A stretch of DNA of 64,000 nt from Rhizobium sp. Root1203 (GCF_001424945.1 NZ_LMCW01000011.1:47849-111848); one strand, 5' to 3'; shown: positions 47,891-60,070, counted from the stretch's first letter. Notes: generated by a model not told the origin, from the sequence alone. Program-made: numbers and translations.

Positions 47891-48829
47891 ATGAACATCG
47901 TATCGAAACTTCTCGTGGGTACCGCCATGGCGGCAACCCTTGCTATGCCCGCGGCCGCTAAAGATCTCCAGAAGATCGGCATCTCCGTTGGCTTGCTTGG
48001 AAACCCGTTCTTTGTGGCGACCATCAAGGGCATCGAGGACCGCGCAAAAGAAATTAATCCGAATGTTCAGGTCACGTCGGTGTCCGCTGACTACGATCTC
48101 AACAAGCAAGTCTCGCAGATGGACAGTTTTGTCGCCGCTGGCGTCGACATCATCATGCTCAACGCCGTCGACGCAAAGGCGATTGCCCCTGCCGTGAAGA
48201 AGGCGCAGGCAGCTGGCGTCATCGTCGCTGCGTTCGACGTTTCCGCCCCCGGGGCCGACGTCACCGTCATGACCAACAATATCAAGGCTGGGGAAGAAGC
48301 CTGCCAATACATCGTCGATCAGATTAAGGGCAAGGGTAATGTTGTAATCATCAACGGACCTGCGTCGTCTTCGATTATCGACCGCGTTCAGGGTTGCAAA
48401 AACGTACTGGGCAAGAGCCCGGACATCAAGATTCTCTCCGACGATCAGAATGCACAGGGTTCCCGTGACGGTGGCCTCGCCGTCATGCAAGGCCTGCTGA
48501 CGCGTTTCGACAAGATAGACGCCGTATTTGCGATCAACGATCCGACGGCTATTGGTGCCGAGCTGGCTGCGAAGCAGCTGAACCGCAATGAGTTCTTCTT
48601 CACGGCAGTGGATGGCGCTCCGGATATCGAGAAGTCGTTGGCCAGCGGCAAGTCGATGATAAAGGCGTCCGCCTCACAGGATCCGTATACGATGGCGGGC
48701 GACTCCCTCAAGATGGCTGTCGATGTCTTCAATGGAAAAAAGCCCGCTCAAGACACCGTTCTCCTGGATCCGCAGCTGATCACTGCTGACAACATCAAGG
48801 ACTACAAGGGCTGGACTGCAGCTCGTTAA
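47891..48829 (+). CDS. Sugar ABC transporter substrate-binding protein, RbsB type
   Basis: A 312-residue periplasmic protein: signal peptide about residues 1-23 (ending PAAA), then IGISVGLLGNPFFVATIKGI, the start of ribose/allose-type binding proteins. It should bind a free sugar. GAGGAAGAG precedes the ATG. A strong hairpin follows the gene. Confidence 0.94.
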   Translation: MNIVSKLLVGTAMAATLAMPAAAKDLQKIGISVGLLGNPFFVATIKGIEDRAKEINPNVQVTSVSADYDLNKQVSQMDSFVAAGVDIIMLNAVDAKAIAPAVKKAQAAGVIVAAFDVSAPGADVTVMTNNIKAGEEACQYIVDQIKGKGNVVIINGPASSSIIDRVQGCKNVLGKSPDIKILSDDQNAQGSRDGGLAVMQGLLTRFDKIDAVFAINDPTAIGAELAAKQLNRNEFFFTAVDGAPDIEKSLASGKSMIKASASQDPYTMAGDSLKMAVDVFNGKKPAQDTVLLDPQLITADNIKDYKGWTAAR

Positions 48830-48844
48830 GGTCTCCTCCCGGAG

Positions 48845-48875
48845 GATCCGCCGATGCTCGTTTGCTCGGCGGATC
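48845..48875 (+). terminator. Hairpin between binding-protein and epimerase genes
   Basis: GATCCGCCGA and TCGGCGGATC form a 10-bp stem with an 11-base loop, 16 bp after the binding-protein stop. Without a T-tract it may act as an mRNA-stabilising element that raises binding-protein output over the distal epimerase. Confidence 0.6.
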
Positions 48876-48908
48876 ACTTCTCAATGCCCCAATCAGGAAT
48901 CTGCTGCC

Positions 48909-49808
48909 ATGTCTAAAATCGGCGTTCACTCGTTTGTCTGGAGTGCTGGCTCTTCCAAGGACGAGCTCGAACGGACCCTCGTCCGCTCGCAAGATCTGGG
49001 CTTCAACCTCGTGGAGTTCTCCTATCTGGATCCGCAGCAAGTCGACGTCAATTGGCTTTCTTCGCGCTTAAGGGAGCTCGGTCTTGAAGTCGCCGTTAGC
49101 ATGGGTTTGCCCCCCGAAGGCGATATCACCAGCGACGACAGGTCGATCAACGCCAACGGCGAAGCGATCCTTGACCGTGCTGTTGCGCTCGTCAGAGACC
49201 TTGGAGGATCAAAGCTCGCTGGAATTCTGAGTTCCGCTCACGGCAAACAGGAACGGCCGCTCACCAGGAGGGCATGGGATACAAGTGTTGGTACGCTTTC
49301 AAAGGTTGCGGCCCGTGCCAAAGCCGCTGGCGTCTCCCTCAACCTGGAGATCGTCAATCGGTTCGAAAGCAACATGCTAAATACCGCGGCCCAAGGCATG
49401 GCCTATATCGCCGACACTGGGGCGTCCAATGTGTATCTTCACCTCGACACCTTTCACATGAATATCGAAGAGGCCGACGTCGGCTTGGCAATCCGAAACG
49501 CTGCGGACAAGATCGGGTACGTTCACATCGGTGAAAGCCACCGTGGATATCTAGGAACGGGCAATATTGATTTCACCACCATCTTTGACGCTCTCGTCGC
49601 GATCGGGTGGAACGACTATGTGACATTTGAATCGTTCTCCACAACGATTGTCGACAAAGACCTGTCGCTGAAAACAGCGATCTGGAGAAACCTCTGGAAT
49701 GACAACGTCGCGCTTGCCAAACATGCGCGTCAGTTCATCGAGCTCGGTTTGGAAACGGCCCGACTCAAAGCGGAACTTGTGAAGGACGCGCATTTGCCAT
49801 TGGTCTGA
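48909..49808 (+). CDS. Sugar 3-epimerase/isomerase (D-tagatose/D-allulose 3-epimerase-like)
   Basis: A 299-residue TIM-barrel protein with the metal ligands in the 3-epimerase order: E147 (LEIVNRFE), D180 (HLDTFHMNIEE), H206 (YVHIGES) and E241 (TFESF). The NRFES and DTFHMNIEE segments are close to those of the A. tumefaciens D-psicose 3-epimerase. It should interconvert ketoses at C3, feeding the kinase and aldolase of this locus. It is the last gene of the plus-strand operon. Confidence 0.9.
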   Translation: MSKIGVHSFVWSAGSSKDELERTLVRSQDLGFNLVEFSYLDPQQVDVNWLSSRLRELGLEVAVSMGLPPEGDITSDDRSINANGEAILDRAVALVRDLGGSKLAGILSSAHGKQERPLTRRAWDTSVGTLSKVAARAKAAGVSLNLEIVNRFESNMLNTAAQGMAYIADTGASNVYLHLDTFHMNIEEADVGLAIRNAADKIGYVHIGESHRGYLGTGNIDFTTIFDALVAIGWNDYVTFESFSTTIVDKDLSLKTAIWRNLWNDNVALAKHARQFIELGLETARLKAELVKDAHLPLV

Positions 49809-50405
49809 GGCGATACATCCAGGGACGAGCGGAGAGAAAGCGGCCGAGATTACTAGGGCGCTGTCGCATCGAAGGGTTCTTACTGTACTTTCTATCTTAT
49901 TTAAGCGGACGCCCATTCGTCGGAAAATCGTGTCCTGCCGCCATAGCCGCTCGGGCCGTCTATCGACGTGCTTTCACTCTTGAACCGCCTGGGCGGAACG
50001 GGCTTGGGACGGCTGGATGGCATCACGCTGCCGCTCCAGCGTCAGTGCCTCTTTCTGCATATGTATGTCCGAAAGGACCGACGCGGCAGGCAAGGTCTTC
50101 GCGAGAACAGGGTTCCGCGCGAAGAGCTGGACATTGGTGTCACGCCAGTAGCAAAGTGGCGGACCTGAATGGCTCGACGAACTTGATCCCTACCCGACGC
50201 TCCGAGCTCTTCGAATGCGCGTTGCATGTCCATAGTGGCATCGCCGCCTGAAAGCGGTCCGCAGATGTGCGGTAATCGTCCCTCGAGCAAGATGCGCTCG
50301 AACTCTTCGGCGACAACAGCGTTGGATGTCAGCCGTCGTCGCGCTTAGTCCCGAAAGCGGACAAAGACGTCACTTTAGAGCGCCGAGTGCGCTGCTTGCT
50401 TCACC
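49809..50405. other. Region with decayed minus-strand coding fragments
   Basis: No intact gene. On the minus strand one frame (about 50110-50335) reads AEEFERILLEGRLPHICGPL and MDMQRAFEEL. A shifted frame (49974 to about 50155) then reads TNVQLFARNPVLAKTLPAAS and ends with a Gln-rich tail. Together they look like the end of a protein broken by frameshifts. I do not recognise the family. Confidence 0.35.
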
Positions 50406-51947
50406 TCAGAGCTGCGAACCAATAGGGAGAATCGCATAAAATCCCGCCACGAATTGATCCCAGGGCGAACCCGTTGGCTCATGATAATAGGTCCGCTGCG
50501 TCCCGTCCGGCGCGGTCTCCGTCCACGAAATCCGCTTGTCCTTGTTCAGCCTTACGGCAAAGGTTTCTTCTCTTAAAACGCCTCTTAGGGCATTCGACGT
50601 CTTCCTGGTAAATTCAGGCGAGTCGATCAGAATGCCCATCTCCGTATTGATATTCACCGACCGCGGGTCCCAGTTGAACGAGCCAACGAACAGGTAACGA
50701 TCGTCGATGGTAAACGCCTTGGCATGCAGACCCGATCGCGATTCACCCCAATTGACGCCGCGCCGCGCTTCTTGATCTGCGTCAGGCCGAAGTTCGTAGA
50801 GGTGGACGCCACCTTCCAGAAGAGCCCGCCGGTCCTTTGCATAATGCGCGTAGACGGGTTTCACGTCGTTCGATGCCAGCGAATTGGTTACAACCAACAC
50901 TTCGACGCCCCGCGCCTCAAGTTCCCGCAACCACTCTGTGCCGCGTTTGCCTGGCACGAAATAGGCTGAGATGATCTCAACCTTTGATGTCGCACCGGCG
51001 AAATACTTTGACAGTTGAGAGGCAAGAATCTCTCCTTCGGTGTCTTCACCAGCAGCTTTTGAAGGGGGGTCCGAGTACATTTTGGCGGGAACCCACGCGA
51101 GCTTCAGCGTCGATGGCGTTAGATTCTGCTTCGCAGCCGCACGCACCACGCTGGCATATGCCGTCTCCCGGGCATCTCCGATGATCTCGTAAAGGCGATC
51201 GCGGGCTTCGTCGAGACTGAACCCCTCTGGTTCGCCAACGACGGCGCGCGCGGGCACCGCAAACTTGCTGTTCCAGTACTCATCAAAGTTTGTAGAGACT
51301 TCGTCGACAACGGGTCCAGCGACCAGCACATCGAGATCCGAATAGTTCAATTCCCTCTTGGCCAGGAAATACTCGTCGCCGATATTGCGGCCACCGACGA
51401 TCGACATGGCATTATCGGCGGTCATCGACTTGTTGTGCATCCGGCGGTTGATCCGCTTGAAGTCGGTGAGGCCGGCCGCGACAAGGCTCTGGTCTCGCCA
51501 GAACGGGTTAAAGAGCCGGATTTCGATGTTTTTATGCGAGTCCAGAGCCGCAGTCACGGCGTCATAGCTCTTAGTATCCATGTCATCGAGCAATAGCCGC
51601 ACCCGCACACCCCGATCCGCGGCCTGCAGCAAGCTCCACGCAAAGATTTTTCCGGTAGGATCATTATGCAGAAGGTAATACTGCGCATCGATCGTCTGTT
51701 CGGCGGCCGCTGCAAGCGCCAAGCGCGCCGCCAGCGCTTCTTCTCCGTTGCCGATCAGCATGACCCCGGAGCGACCGTCCCTAGGATCACCAAGTCTTTG
51801 GACAGCTTGTGTCAGCCGCGTGTTTGTCGGCTGCGCGGGCGAATATGACGGTGTTTGCTTGAATGTTCGCACGGTTTGCGAACAGGCGGCGAGAAAAAAC
51901 AAAGAAAGCCCTGCGGCCAAGATAAATGGTTTCATACTACGCCCCAT
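50406..51947 (-). CDS. Phospholipase D-family lipoprotein (cardiolipin synthase-like)
   Basis: A protein of about 513 residues with a lipoprotein signal (lipobox LAAC near residue 22) and two HKD motifs: MHNKSMTADNAMSIVGGRN and LHAKAFTIDDRYLFVGSFN, each with following Gly/Ser-Asn. Both active halves are intact. It probably acts on phospholipids at the envelope. The ATG at 51947 has GGAG eight bases upstream; the ATG at 51935 is an equally good lipoprotein start. Confidence 0.9.
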   Translation of the reverse strand: MGRSMKPFILAAGLSLFFLAACSQTVRTFKQTPSYSPAQPTNTRLTQAVQRLGDPRDGRSGVMLIGNGEEALAARLALAAAAEQTIDAQYYLLHNDPTGKIFAWSLLQAADRGVRVRLLLDDMDTKSYDAVTAALDSHKNIEIRLFNPFWRDQSLVAAGLTDFKRINRRMHNKSMTADNAMSIVGGRNIGDEYFLAKRELNYSDLDVLVAGPVVDEVSTNFDEYWNSKFAVPARAVVGEPEGFSLDEARDRLYEIIGDARETAYASVVRAAAKQNLTPSTLKLAWVPAKMYSDPPSKAAGEDTEGEILASQLSKYFAGATSKVEIISAYFVPGKRGTEWLRELEARGVEVLVVTNSLASNDVKPVYAHYAKDRRALLEGGVHLYELRPDADQEARRGVNWGESRSGLHAKAFTIDDRYLFVGSFNWDPRSVNINTEMGILIDSPEFTRKTSNALRGVLREETFAVRLNKDKRISWTETAPDGTQRTYYHEPTGSPWDQFVAGFYAILPIGSQL

Positions 51948-52212
51948 CCAGAATGCTCCACGCCCCGTCCCTTCGCGGCTCGCAAAGCTAGACTTGGGTC
52001 TGTCGCGCAATTTGCCGCTAGTACAGGCATGCTCTCACGTATTGAGATTGAGCACCATTCCCGGAGTGACATCGTCCACCAAACCTCATTGTCGCTCCGG
52101 GCGGCCGCCAAGGAGCCGCTTTCGCTTCGCGCTATCAGCGGTCATCCTGATCGATCTCTCCACTGATAGCCGTGGCGGCGTTGACGCCTCGTAGTCAGGC
52201 ACATAGCTCAGG

Positions 52213-52602
52213 ATGACGCGGTCCAGCGCAAGAAGCGGCGGCCTGATTGGACGTCTTCCAGGTTTGACTGCCGGTTGGACGACCAAACGTCCTCTGCGAT
52301 GTTTCCGAAATTGTTTGCGAGGTATGAAGGACGGCGGCGGGGCGAGATACATTTTCCCCGTGACATCGGCAAGCGGCAGCGTATCCATCAACCTCGAGGC
52401 CGCCTATTTTCTCGGCGTCGAAATCGGCGTCGGCGTAATGCGCTTCGCGCTGCTGGACCTTGCGTCCGACACGGTGTCATCAGGCGAGAAGATCGTTGTC
52501 CGCAATCTTTCGCCACAGGGTGCCGCTGGCATCATCGCTGACCATCTGGCGGGACTGGAACACAATGCCCGTTTGACGGCGAGGTTCACAGTGTCGGTGT
52601 GA
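52213..52602 (+). pseudogene. Truncated ROK-family regulator/kinase fragment
   Basis: The plus-strand frame contains YFLGVEIGVGVMRFALLDLA and a following AAGIIADHLAG helix, the start of a ROK domain as in NagC/XylR-type repressors. It stops after about 90 residues. The rest of the ROK domain, including the zinc site and DGTG-like motif, is missing, and no helix-turn-helix is seen before it. A deleted gene next to oxyR is the likely explanation. Confidence 0.45.
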
Positions 52603-52631
52603 CTCAGGGCTGTTCACGCCCTCGTGGTTTC

Positions 52632-53591
52632 CTAATCTGCCATAAAAAGCTGAGACGACGGCGCCTCGCTGACATCGGGGAGGTCCCCAAATTCGCGCTT
52701 CTTGCGGGTACCGGCGTCACGGACGATTTCGGCGATCGGACCGAATTGCGACACCAAGGGATTGGTTTTGCGCCAGATCATGCCGATCGTACGGAAGGGG
52801 CGGGGCTCCAACAAGCGGAATACGCTGACATCCGCTGAGCGCGTCTCAGTACGCACTGCCATCTGCGGCAGCAGCGTGACGCCGATGCCAGCACCGACCA
52901 TCTGCACCAGCGTGGTGAGTGAGCTTCCCTCCATGAGTTCGCGAGGGGGCGCGGCGGCGATGTTGCAGAAAGAGAGCGCTTGCTCGCGGAAACAATGCCC
53001 CTCCTCTAGCAGGAGTAGGCGCATCTCGTGCAACATTTCCGAACTCGGCACGGGCTTTCCCGCGTCCTCGAGCGGCCGTACCAGAACAAACTCCTCATCG
53101 AAGAGGGGAATCTCCTCCAGCGTCGGCTCGGACACGGGAAGGGCGACGATCGCGGCATCGAGTCTCGCCTCCTGCAAGTCCTCGATCAGCCGCTGGGTCA
53201 CCGCCTCGCGCGGCCGGGGGTCGAGCCCGGGATAGCGCTGCGTCAGCGTCTTGATGACATCGGGCAGCAGATAGGGAGCAATCGTCGGAATAACGCCGAT
53301 GCGAAGCCGGCCCGCAAGCGATACCTGTGTAGCGCGCGCCAGTTCTGCGAGATCATCGACCGAGCGCAGAATGGCACGCACGCGTTCGGCAAACTCCTCA
53401 CCGAGGCTGGTCAAGCGGATCTTCCTGCTGCCTCGTTCCACGAGCGGCGCACCGATCAGTTCTTCGAGCTCGCGGATTTGCACGGACAGCGCCGGCTGGG
53501 AAATCGCACAGGATTCCGCGGCCCGCCCGAAATGCCCTAAACGCGCCAGAGCTTCGAAATAGCGCAGATGCTTCATGGATAGACCAATCAT
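52632..53591 (-). CDS. oxyR: Hydrogen peroxide-sensing regulator OxyR
   Basis: A 319-residue LysR-type protein: helix-turn-helix RYFEALARLGHFGRAAESC, then an effector domain. The two redox cysteines of OxyR are in place in EEGHCFREQALSFC. It lies divergent to katG, the classic rhizobial arrangement where oxidised OxyR activates katG. The start could also be the ATG five codons later; neither has a strong SD. Confidence 0.92.
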   Translation of the reverse strand: MIGLSMKHLRYFEALARLGHFGRAAESCAISQPALSVQIRELEELIGAPLVERGSRKIRLTSLGEEFAERVRAILRSVDDLAELARATQVSLAGRLRIGVIPTIAPYLLPDVIKTLTQRYPGLDPRPREAVTQRLIEDLQEARLDAAIVALPVSEPTLEEIPLFDEEFVLVRPLEDAGKPVPSSEMLHEMRLLLLEEGHCFREQALSFCNIAAAPPRELMEGSSLTTLVQMVGAGIGVTLLPQMAVRTETRSADVSVFRLLEPRPFRTIGMIWRKTNPLVSQFGPIAEIVRDAGTRKKREFGDLPDVSEAPSSQLFMAD

Positions 53592-53605
53592 AATCTGAAG
53601 CTATC
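53578..53605. promoter_or_regulatory. Candidate OxyR binding element in the oxyR-katG gap
   Basis: GATAG (53578-53582) and CTATC (53601-53605) form outer arms across the oxyR start with an 18-base spacer, and AT-rich tetramers recur about every 11 bp, as OxyR sites do. The inner tetramers match poorly. Position suits oxyR autoregulation. Weak evidence. Confidence 0.3.
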
Positions 53606-53736
53606 AGGCCCTTTAGAATATACAATTGGAATTTATCGGCAGGCTTGCTTATTGGCTATCATGGGATTTGAACCTGACGGGTGGTTCACCCAACCCGCGC
53701 AGAAACACTTGGCTCGCAACGTCAACCCGAGTTTGA

Positions 53737-55929
<2,193 letters not shown>

Positions 55930-55963
55930 CGGCGAACGGTTCACAACAGGCACGCAAAGGACG

Positions 55964-55995
55964 CTCCCGTGTGACCGAGCACACGGGAGTTTTTG
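55964..55995 (+). terminator. Rho-independent terminator of katG
   Basis: CTCCCGTGTG and CACACGGGAG form a perfect 10-bp stem with a 6-base loop, followed by TTTTTG, 35 bp after the katG stop. This is the clearest intrinsic terminator in the window. Confidence 0.9.
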
Positions 55996-56090
55996 TTTGC
56001 GTGGGAAATGCGAGGTGGCCGAGGGAAGTTGCATCCGCAGAACTCCCCTCTCGGGGTATGTTGTTGCGCTATCCCCGAGGCAGGCCGCCG

Positions 56091-56288
56091 CTACTTAACT
56101 TTGTTGGAACCGCTCTCACGCCGCGCGTCCGACTTCGCAGTGCCCTTGTCTTTTTCCGGCAATATCCTGTGAGCTGGATCTTTTCCCGCGCGCTCACGTG
56201 CATGCGCCTCGGGCCCGGCAACGATCACACCGTTCTGGTCCTCATCGACATGCTCCTTCCCCCGGCGATTTGTAACGTCTTTGGTCAT
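56091..56288 (-). CDS. Small hydrophilic hypothetical protein, 65 residues
   Basis: A highly charged protein (KDVTNRRGKEHVDEDQNGVI start, Lys/Arg-rich end), likely unstructured in solution. GAGGAG lies eight bases before the ATG at 56288. Such proteins in rhizobia are often stress-related, but no family is recognised. Confidence 0.6.
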   Translation of the reverse strand: MTKDVTNRRGKEHVDEDQNGVIVAGPEAHARERAGKDPAHRILPEKDKGTAKSDARRESGSNKVK

Positions 56289-56320
56289 TGTTCCAATCTC
56301 CTCTCGCGGCTCATAGGACA

Positions 56321-56539
56321 TTAATGACCGGAAGCGGGCCTGGTTCCATCGAAAGCGCTGGCACCAGAACGAGGACGCCTCAGCATGTTTTGGTTGATGT
56401 GGTTTTCAATCAGTCGCGGTGGGGTGGCTTCCACACGATTTCCCGCTCTCGGCATCCAACACCTGAACAGCGCTAATGCTTCGCCTTTAATCTCCGAAAG
56501 GGTCGGCGGGCGCTTGTAATTGACGGTAGTACTCTTCAT
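56321..56539 (-). CDS. Small hypothetical protein, 72 residues
   Basis: A minus-strand frame beginning KSTTVNYKRPPTLSEIKGEA, with a basic, Pro-containing sequence and no membrane segment. GGTGGG lies just before the ATG, slightly close. It sits directly upstream of the 65-residue protein on the same strand. It could be a real small gene or a chance frame. Confidence 0.4.
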   Translation of the reverse strand: MKSTTVNYKRPPTLSEIKGEALALFRCWMPRAGNRVEATPPRLIENHINQNMLRRPRSGASAFDGTRPASGH

Positions 56540-56808
56540 CCCACCGTCTCTATGCCCAATTCACTGACGCCGCGTATGACAACGCCGAATGCGTTAGCGC
56601 TCGCATTCGTAATTTTATTAATGCTGTTTCAATAAACCATAACTATCCTCCGAGCCAATTGGACTGGCCATGATGAGCCTGCGAACGAGCAAACTCTCGG
56701 CGGCCAGCAATATGCTTTTTGGGGAAGCATCTACGCTTGCGGTTCCAACACATCGGCGGTCTAGCTGCAAGCCAGCAGCTAGAGGCCAGCAACGCAAGTG
56801 GGGCAACT

Positions 56809-59154
56809 ATGACTCTATCTATCCGCAATATTCTGGTTGGGATATTCCTGCTTCTGAGTGCAGTTATCTGCGTGCTCACCGCATCATCCGCCATGGACGC
56901 TTACAACGAACACCGGATTTTCAGCGACGTATCAAAGCTTACCGCTCTCGACCGCGCACTTTTCCAGACTCTTGCGACCTTTCGCAACGAACGTGGCGAC
57001 GGTTCCTCCGCTGCCAAAATGGAAATAGACGCCCTCGCCGGGACGCTGGCTTCGCTGAAAAAGGATCGCGGGTTGGTGGACATCGCCATGGCCGAGGCAA
57101 AGGCGATCTATGCCGGCATCGATGACGACGCGATCAAGGCGCCGATTGCTGATGTCATGAACACGTTCGACCAAGTGCTGGCGTTTCGGTCAAAGCTTGA
57201 TAATCAGTTGACCAAAAAGCTGGAAGACCGCGATCCTGGCCTGCAGGACAACACCCTCAACCTCGGACAGCAACTACTGACGGCGCTGGAAAACGGTTCG
57301 ACAGCCACCGAAGCCCGAATTCGCGAGAGCGATCCTTCGATGACGGCAATGATCCAGATCCGCTCGCTGGCATGGTCAACGCGGGCGCTTGCCGGGGCAT
57401 CAAACCTGCAGGTCAACATCACGCTCGGCGCAGGCGCGACGATGACGGCTGCAGAGTTCAGCAAGATCCAGCTCAACGATTACACCGTGAACTTCGCCTG
57501 GAAACAGGCCGGCATCCTCGTGAACCATCGGGACACGCTTCAGATCGTAAAGGAGGCCTACCAGGCAGCTGAGACCGGCTATTTCGGGGGTGATTTTGCT
57601 CCCAAGCGCGCAGCACTTCTCGAAACGTTCGCTGCCGGCAAAAAGGCGCCGATGTCCCTCGACGTTTGGCGGCCGATGGGTAATGACGCCCTTCTCTTTA
57701 TCACCAAGACGGCCGCCGCTGCCGCCGACGGTATGGTCGCTGCCGCCGCTGCTAGCGAGTTCCAGGCCACAGCCGACTTCATTATCTATGCACTCACCTT
57801 CCTCGTCGCTGCTATCGTCAGTGTCGTCGGCATCTGCGTCATCATCTTCCGCGTCACCAAGCCGATCGGCGTCATCACTCATTCGATGGCAGCCTTGGCG
57901 CAGGGCGACCTGAAGATCGCGGTCGCGGGTGTGGATCGCCGCGACGAAATCGGAGAAATGGCCCGCTCGGTCGAGGTTTTCCAGCAGGCCGCCATCCGCA
58001 ACAAAGCGCTCGAGGAGCAAACGGCCGAGGCACGGGTCTCCTCGGAACGCGAACGTATTGAGGTGCAGCGCCGCGCCGAAGCCGAAGCCGAAGAACGCTT
58101 GACGCAGGCGACCGGCGCGCTCGCCGCGGGCCTGCGCCGTCTCGCAGCAGGTGACCTTGTCTGTGAAATCGACACCGCTCTCGCGCCGCAGTTCGAGGCG
58201 CTCCGCCATGACTTCAACGTATCGGTCAGCCAGCTCCGCGATGCCATGAGTGGCGTCGACCAGGCTGCGTCAATGGTCAGCAGCGGCAGCTACGAGATCT
58301 CGCAGGCGTCCGACAACCTCTCCAAGCGCACCGAGCAGCAAGCCGCTTCGCTTGAGGAAACCGCCGCCGCGCTCGAGGAAGTTACCGCCAACGTCCGGTC
58401 AACCTCTCAGCGCGCGGGGGATGCACGCGATCTGGTGCGCGGTGCCCGGTCTCGCGCCGAGAACTCAAGCCAGGTCGTCAACAATGCGGTCAGCGCCATG
58501 GGCAAGATCGAGCACTCATCCAGGCAGATCAGCCAGATCATAGGCGTCATCGACGAGATCGCCTTCCAGACCAACCTGCTCGCGTTGAATGCCGGGGTCG
58601 AAGCAGCCCGCGCCGGTGAAGCCGGCAAAGGATTTGCCGTCGTAGCCCAGGAAGTGCGCGAGCTGGCGCAGCGCTCGGCCAATGCCGCTAAAGAAATCAA
58701 GAGCCTGATCGGCAATTCGGAAGTCGCCGTCAGCGAAGGCGTCCGCCTCGTCAACGACACCGGCGAAGGCCTTTCTGCCATTGCCGAACTTGTGCAGCAG
58801 ATCAACCAGCACATGGACGCTATCGCCACGGCTGCTCAGGAACAGTCCATGGGACTTTCGGAGATCAATAGCGCTGTCAACCATATGGACCAGGCGACAC
58901 AGCAGAACGCTGCGATGGTCGAACAGATGAACGCCGCCGGCGCAGGTCTTGCGCAGGAAAGCAGCCGCTTGGGCGAACTGCTCGGCAGCTTCCAGACCGG
59001 CAATGGCAGCGGATCGGCCGCCAGTAACCGTGCTCCAACCCGGACCTCGGCCCCTGTCCAGGTCAGAGCGTCAGCGCCTGTCTCGCGTCCAACCCCGGCG
59101 GCACGGGGCAATGCGGCGCTCAACACGCTGCAGCAAAAATGGTCGGAATGCTGA
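56809..59154 (+). CDS. Methyl-accepting chemotaxis protein
   Basis: A 781-residue chemoreceptor: first membrane helix at about residues 8-28, a periplasmic helical sensor of about 295 residues, second helix at about 324-346, a HAMP region ([20 protein letters not shown]), a second HAMP-like linker ([16 protein letters not shown]), then the signalling domain with the conserved tip [20 protein letters not shown] and [16 protein letters not shown]. It ends [10 protein letters not shown], a tail common in rhizobial receptors. The ATG at 56809 starts the membrane helix; the upstream in-frame extension looks non-coding. Ligand unknown. Confidence 0.95.
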   Translation: MTLSIRNILVGIFLLLSAVICVLTASSAMDAYNEHRIFSDVSKLTALDRALFQTLATFRNERGDGSSAAKMEIDALAGTLASLKKDRGLVDIAMAEAKAIYAGIDDDAIKAPIADVMNTFDQVLAFRSKLDNQLTKKLEDRDPGLQDNTLNLGQQLLTALENGSTATEARIRESDPSMTAMIQIRSLAWSTRALAGASNLQVNITLGAGATMTAAEFSKIQLNDYTVNFAWKQAGILVNHRDTLQIVKEAYQAAETGYFGGDFAPKRAALLETFAAGKKAPMSLDVWRPMGNDALLFITKTAAAAADGMVAAAAASEFQATADFIIYALTFLVAAIVSVVGICVIIFRVTKPIGVITHSMAALAQGDLKIAVAGVDRRDEIGEMARSVEVFQQAAIRNKALEEQTAEARVSSERERIEVQRRAEAEAEERLTQATGALAAGLRRLAAGDLVCEIDTALAPQFEALRHDFNVSVSQLRDAMSGVDQAASMVSSGSYEISQASDNLSKRTEQQAASLEETAAALEEVTANVRSTSQRAGDARDLVRGARSRAENSSQVVNNAVSAMGKIEHSSRQISQIIGVIDEIAFQTNLLALNAGVEAARAGEAGKGFAVVAQEVRELAQRSANAAKEIKSLIGNSEVAVSEGVRLVNDTGEGLSAIAELVQQINQHMDAIATAAQEQSMGLSEINSAVNHMDQATQQNAAMVEQMNAAGAGLAQESSRLGELLGSFQTGNGSGSAASNRAPTRTSAPVQVRASAPVSRPTPAARGNAALNTLQQKWSEC

Positions 59155-59171
59155 TCCCAGCCAGTGAAGCC

Positions 59172-59199
59172 ATCACCCGGGCAGCAATGCCTGGGTGAT
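59172..59199 (+). terminator. Hairpin with GCAA tetraloop after the chemoreceptor gene
   Basis: ATCACCC-G-GGCA pairs with TGCC-T-GGGTGAT, a 12-position stem closed by a GCAA (GNRA) tetraloop, 17 bp after the stop. No immediate T-tract. A strong transcript end or mRNA-protecting structure. Confidence 0.65.
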
Positions 59200-59276
59200 T
59201 CACTTCAGGACCTCTGATATTTTTCGGCGATGTCACGTTATCTGCAGCTTAACGGTTGAGGGATATTTCGGCTGAG

Positions 59277-59440
59277 ATGAATTCGCCGACTATCAGTTAC
59301 AAGAACCACCGCTTTCCGCCGCAGATCATTGCCGTGCGCTCCGGCTGTATTTCCGCTTCCCCTTGAGCCTGCGGCTGGGCGAGGAAATGCTGTTGGAGCG
59401 CGGCATTGTCGTGTCTGACGAAACGAGCGAGATCGGCCAC
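59277..59440 (+). pseudogene. IS6-family transposase 5' remnant
   Basis: The ATG at 59277 opens a frame reading NSPTISYKNHRFPPQIIA. After a small deletion or frameshift the next frame reads RLYFRFPLSLRLGEEMLLER and GIVVSDET. This is the N-terminus of IS6/IS26-like transposases (FRFPLS, EEMLLERGI, V-S-x-ET). The DDE catalytic domain and the terminal repeats are absent. It marks past insertion and decay near the tra block. Confidence 0.65.
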
Positions 59441-59818
59441 GATAGCGCTTTGGTGTGTTCTATCCGTATAAGCCGAGCTGGACGGGTCCTCGCAGACAAA
59501 ACGGGCGCTCAACCGAATAGGGGAGCGCCCGTCTGTTGCAAGCGACGGCAAAAACCAAATGATCGGCAGGCCGTCGGCGTGTGGCGGTGATGTATCTTTC
59601 GATTATGAGTCCAACAATCACTGTTTTTGCATCGCAGCTATGCGCGATGGGAAGTTCAAAAATTGCGGTGATGCTTCCCCGCCGGAGATAAGCGGTTGAC
59701 GCCGACACTCCCTGGCGTGCCCGACTACGGCGCCACCTCGACAGCGGTCCATACTGTCATGTGGAATCCTGGTGATCAGCGCCCGCTGTCCGCAATGTTG
59801 TGTTGCGATAGCGCAACC
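59441..59818. other. Non-coding stretch after the IS remnant
   Basis: Short frames occur on both strands, but none has a ribosome site or protein-like composition. The sequence may hold further unrecognisable insertion-element debris. Confidence 0.4.
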
Positions 59819-60070
59819 TTAGAACTCTCGCTTTTTGACACTTCTTATATTTGTGTTGGCGGCCTGCGGGCGGCTAAATCGTCTCGACGCAAGGTCCATA
59901 ATATGGTCGTCAGCCAGATCAGCAATCTGCAGAGCGACTTCCTCCTCGCGCCATCCTGCCGCAACTGCGCTGCGGAGCAAATTGCTCAACGCCTCGTTGA
60001 ACACTTTCCTGCAGTGTGCGGCCCGTCTAATATCATCGGCACTGTATGTAGGGGAGCGTATATCAGTCAT
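59819..60070 (-). CDS. Hypothetical protein, about 83 residues
   Basis: A soluble, helical protein (YSADDIRRAAHCRKVFNEAL, VAAGWREEEVALQIADLADD). The composition is protein-like and the frame is clean. No strong SD is seen; the ATG at 60070 is preferred to the GTG one codon earlier. Function unknown. Confidence 0.5.
   Translation of the reverse strand: MTDIRSPTYSADDIRRAAHCRKVFNEALSNLLRSAVAAGWREEEVALQIADLADDHIMDLASRRFSRPQAANTNIRSVKKREF

Noticed and set aside
57400..58209. Minus-strand 269-codon frame inside the chemoreceptor
   Set aside because: Antisense to the HAMP and signalling region; Gly/Asp-rich with no domain.
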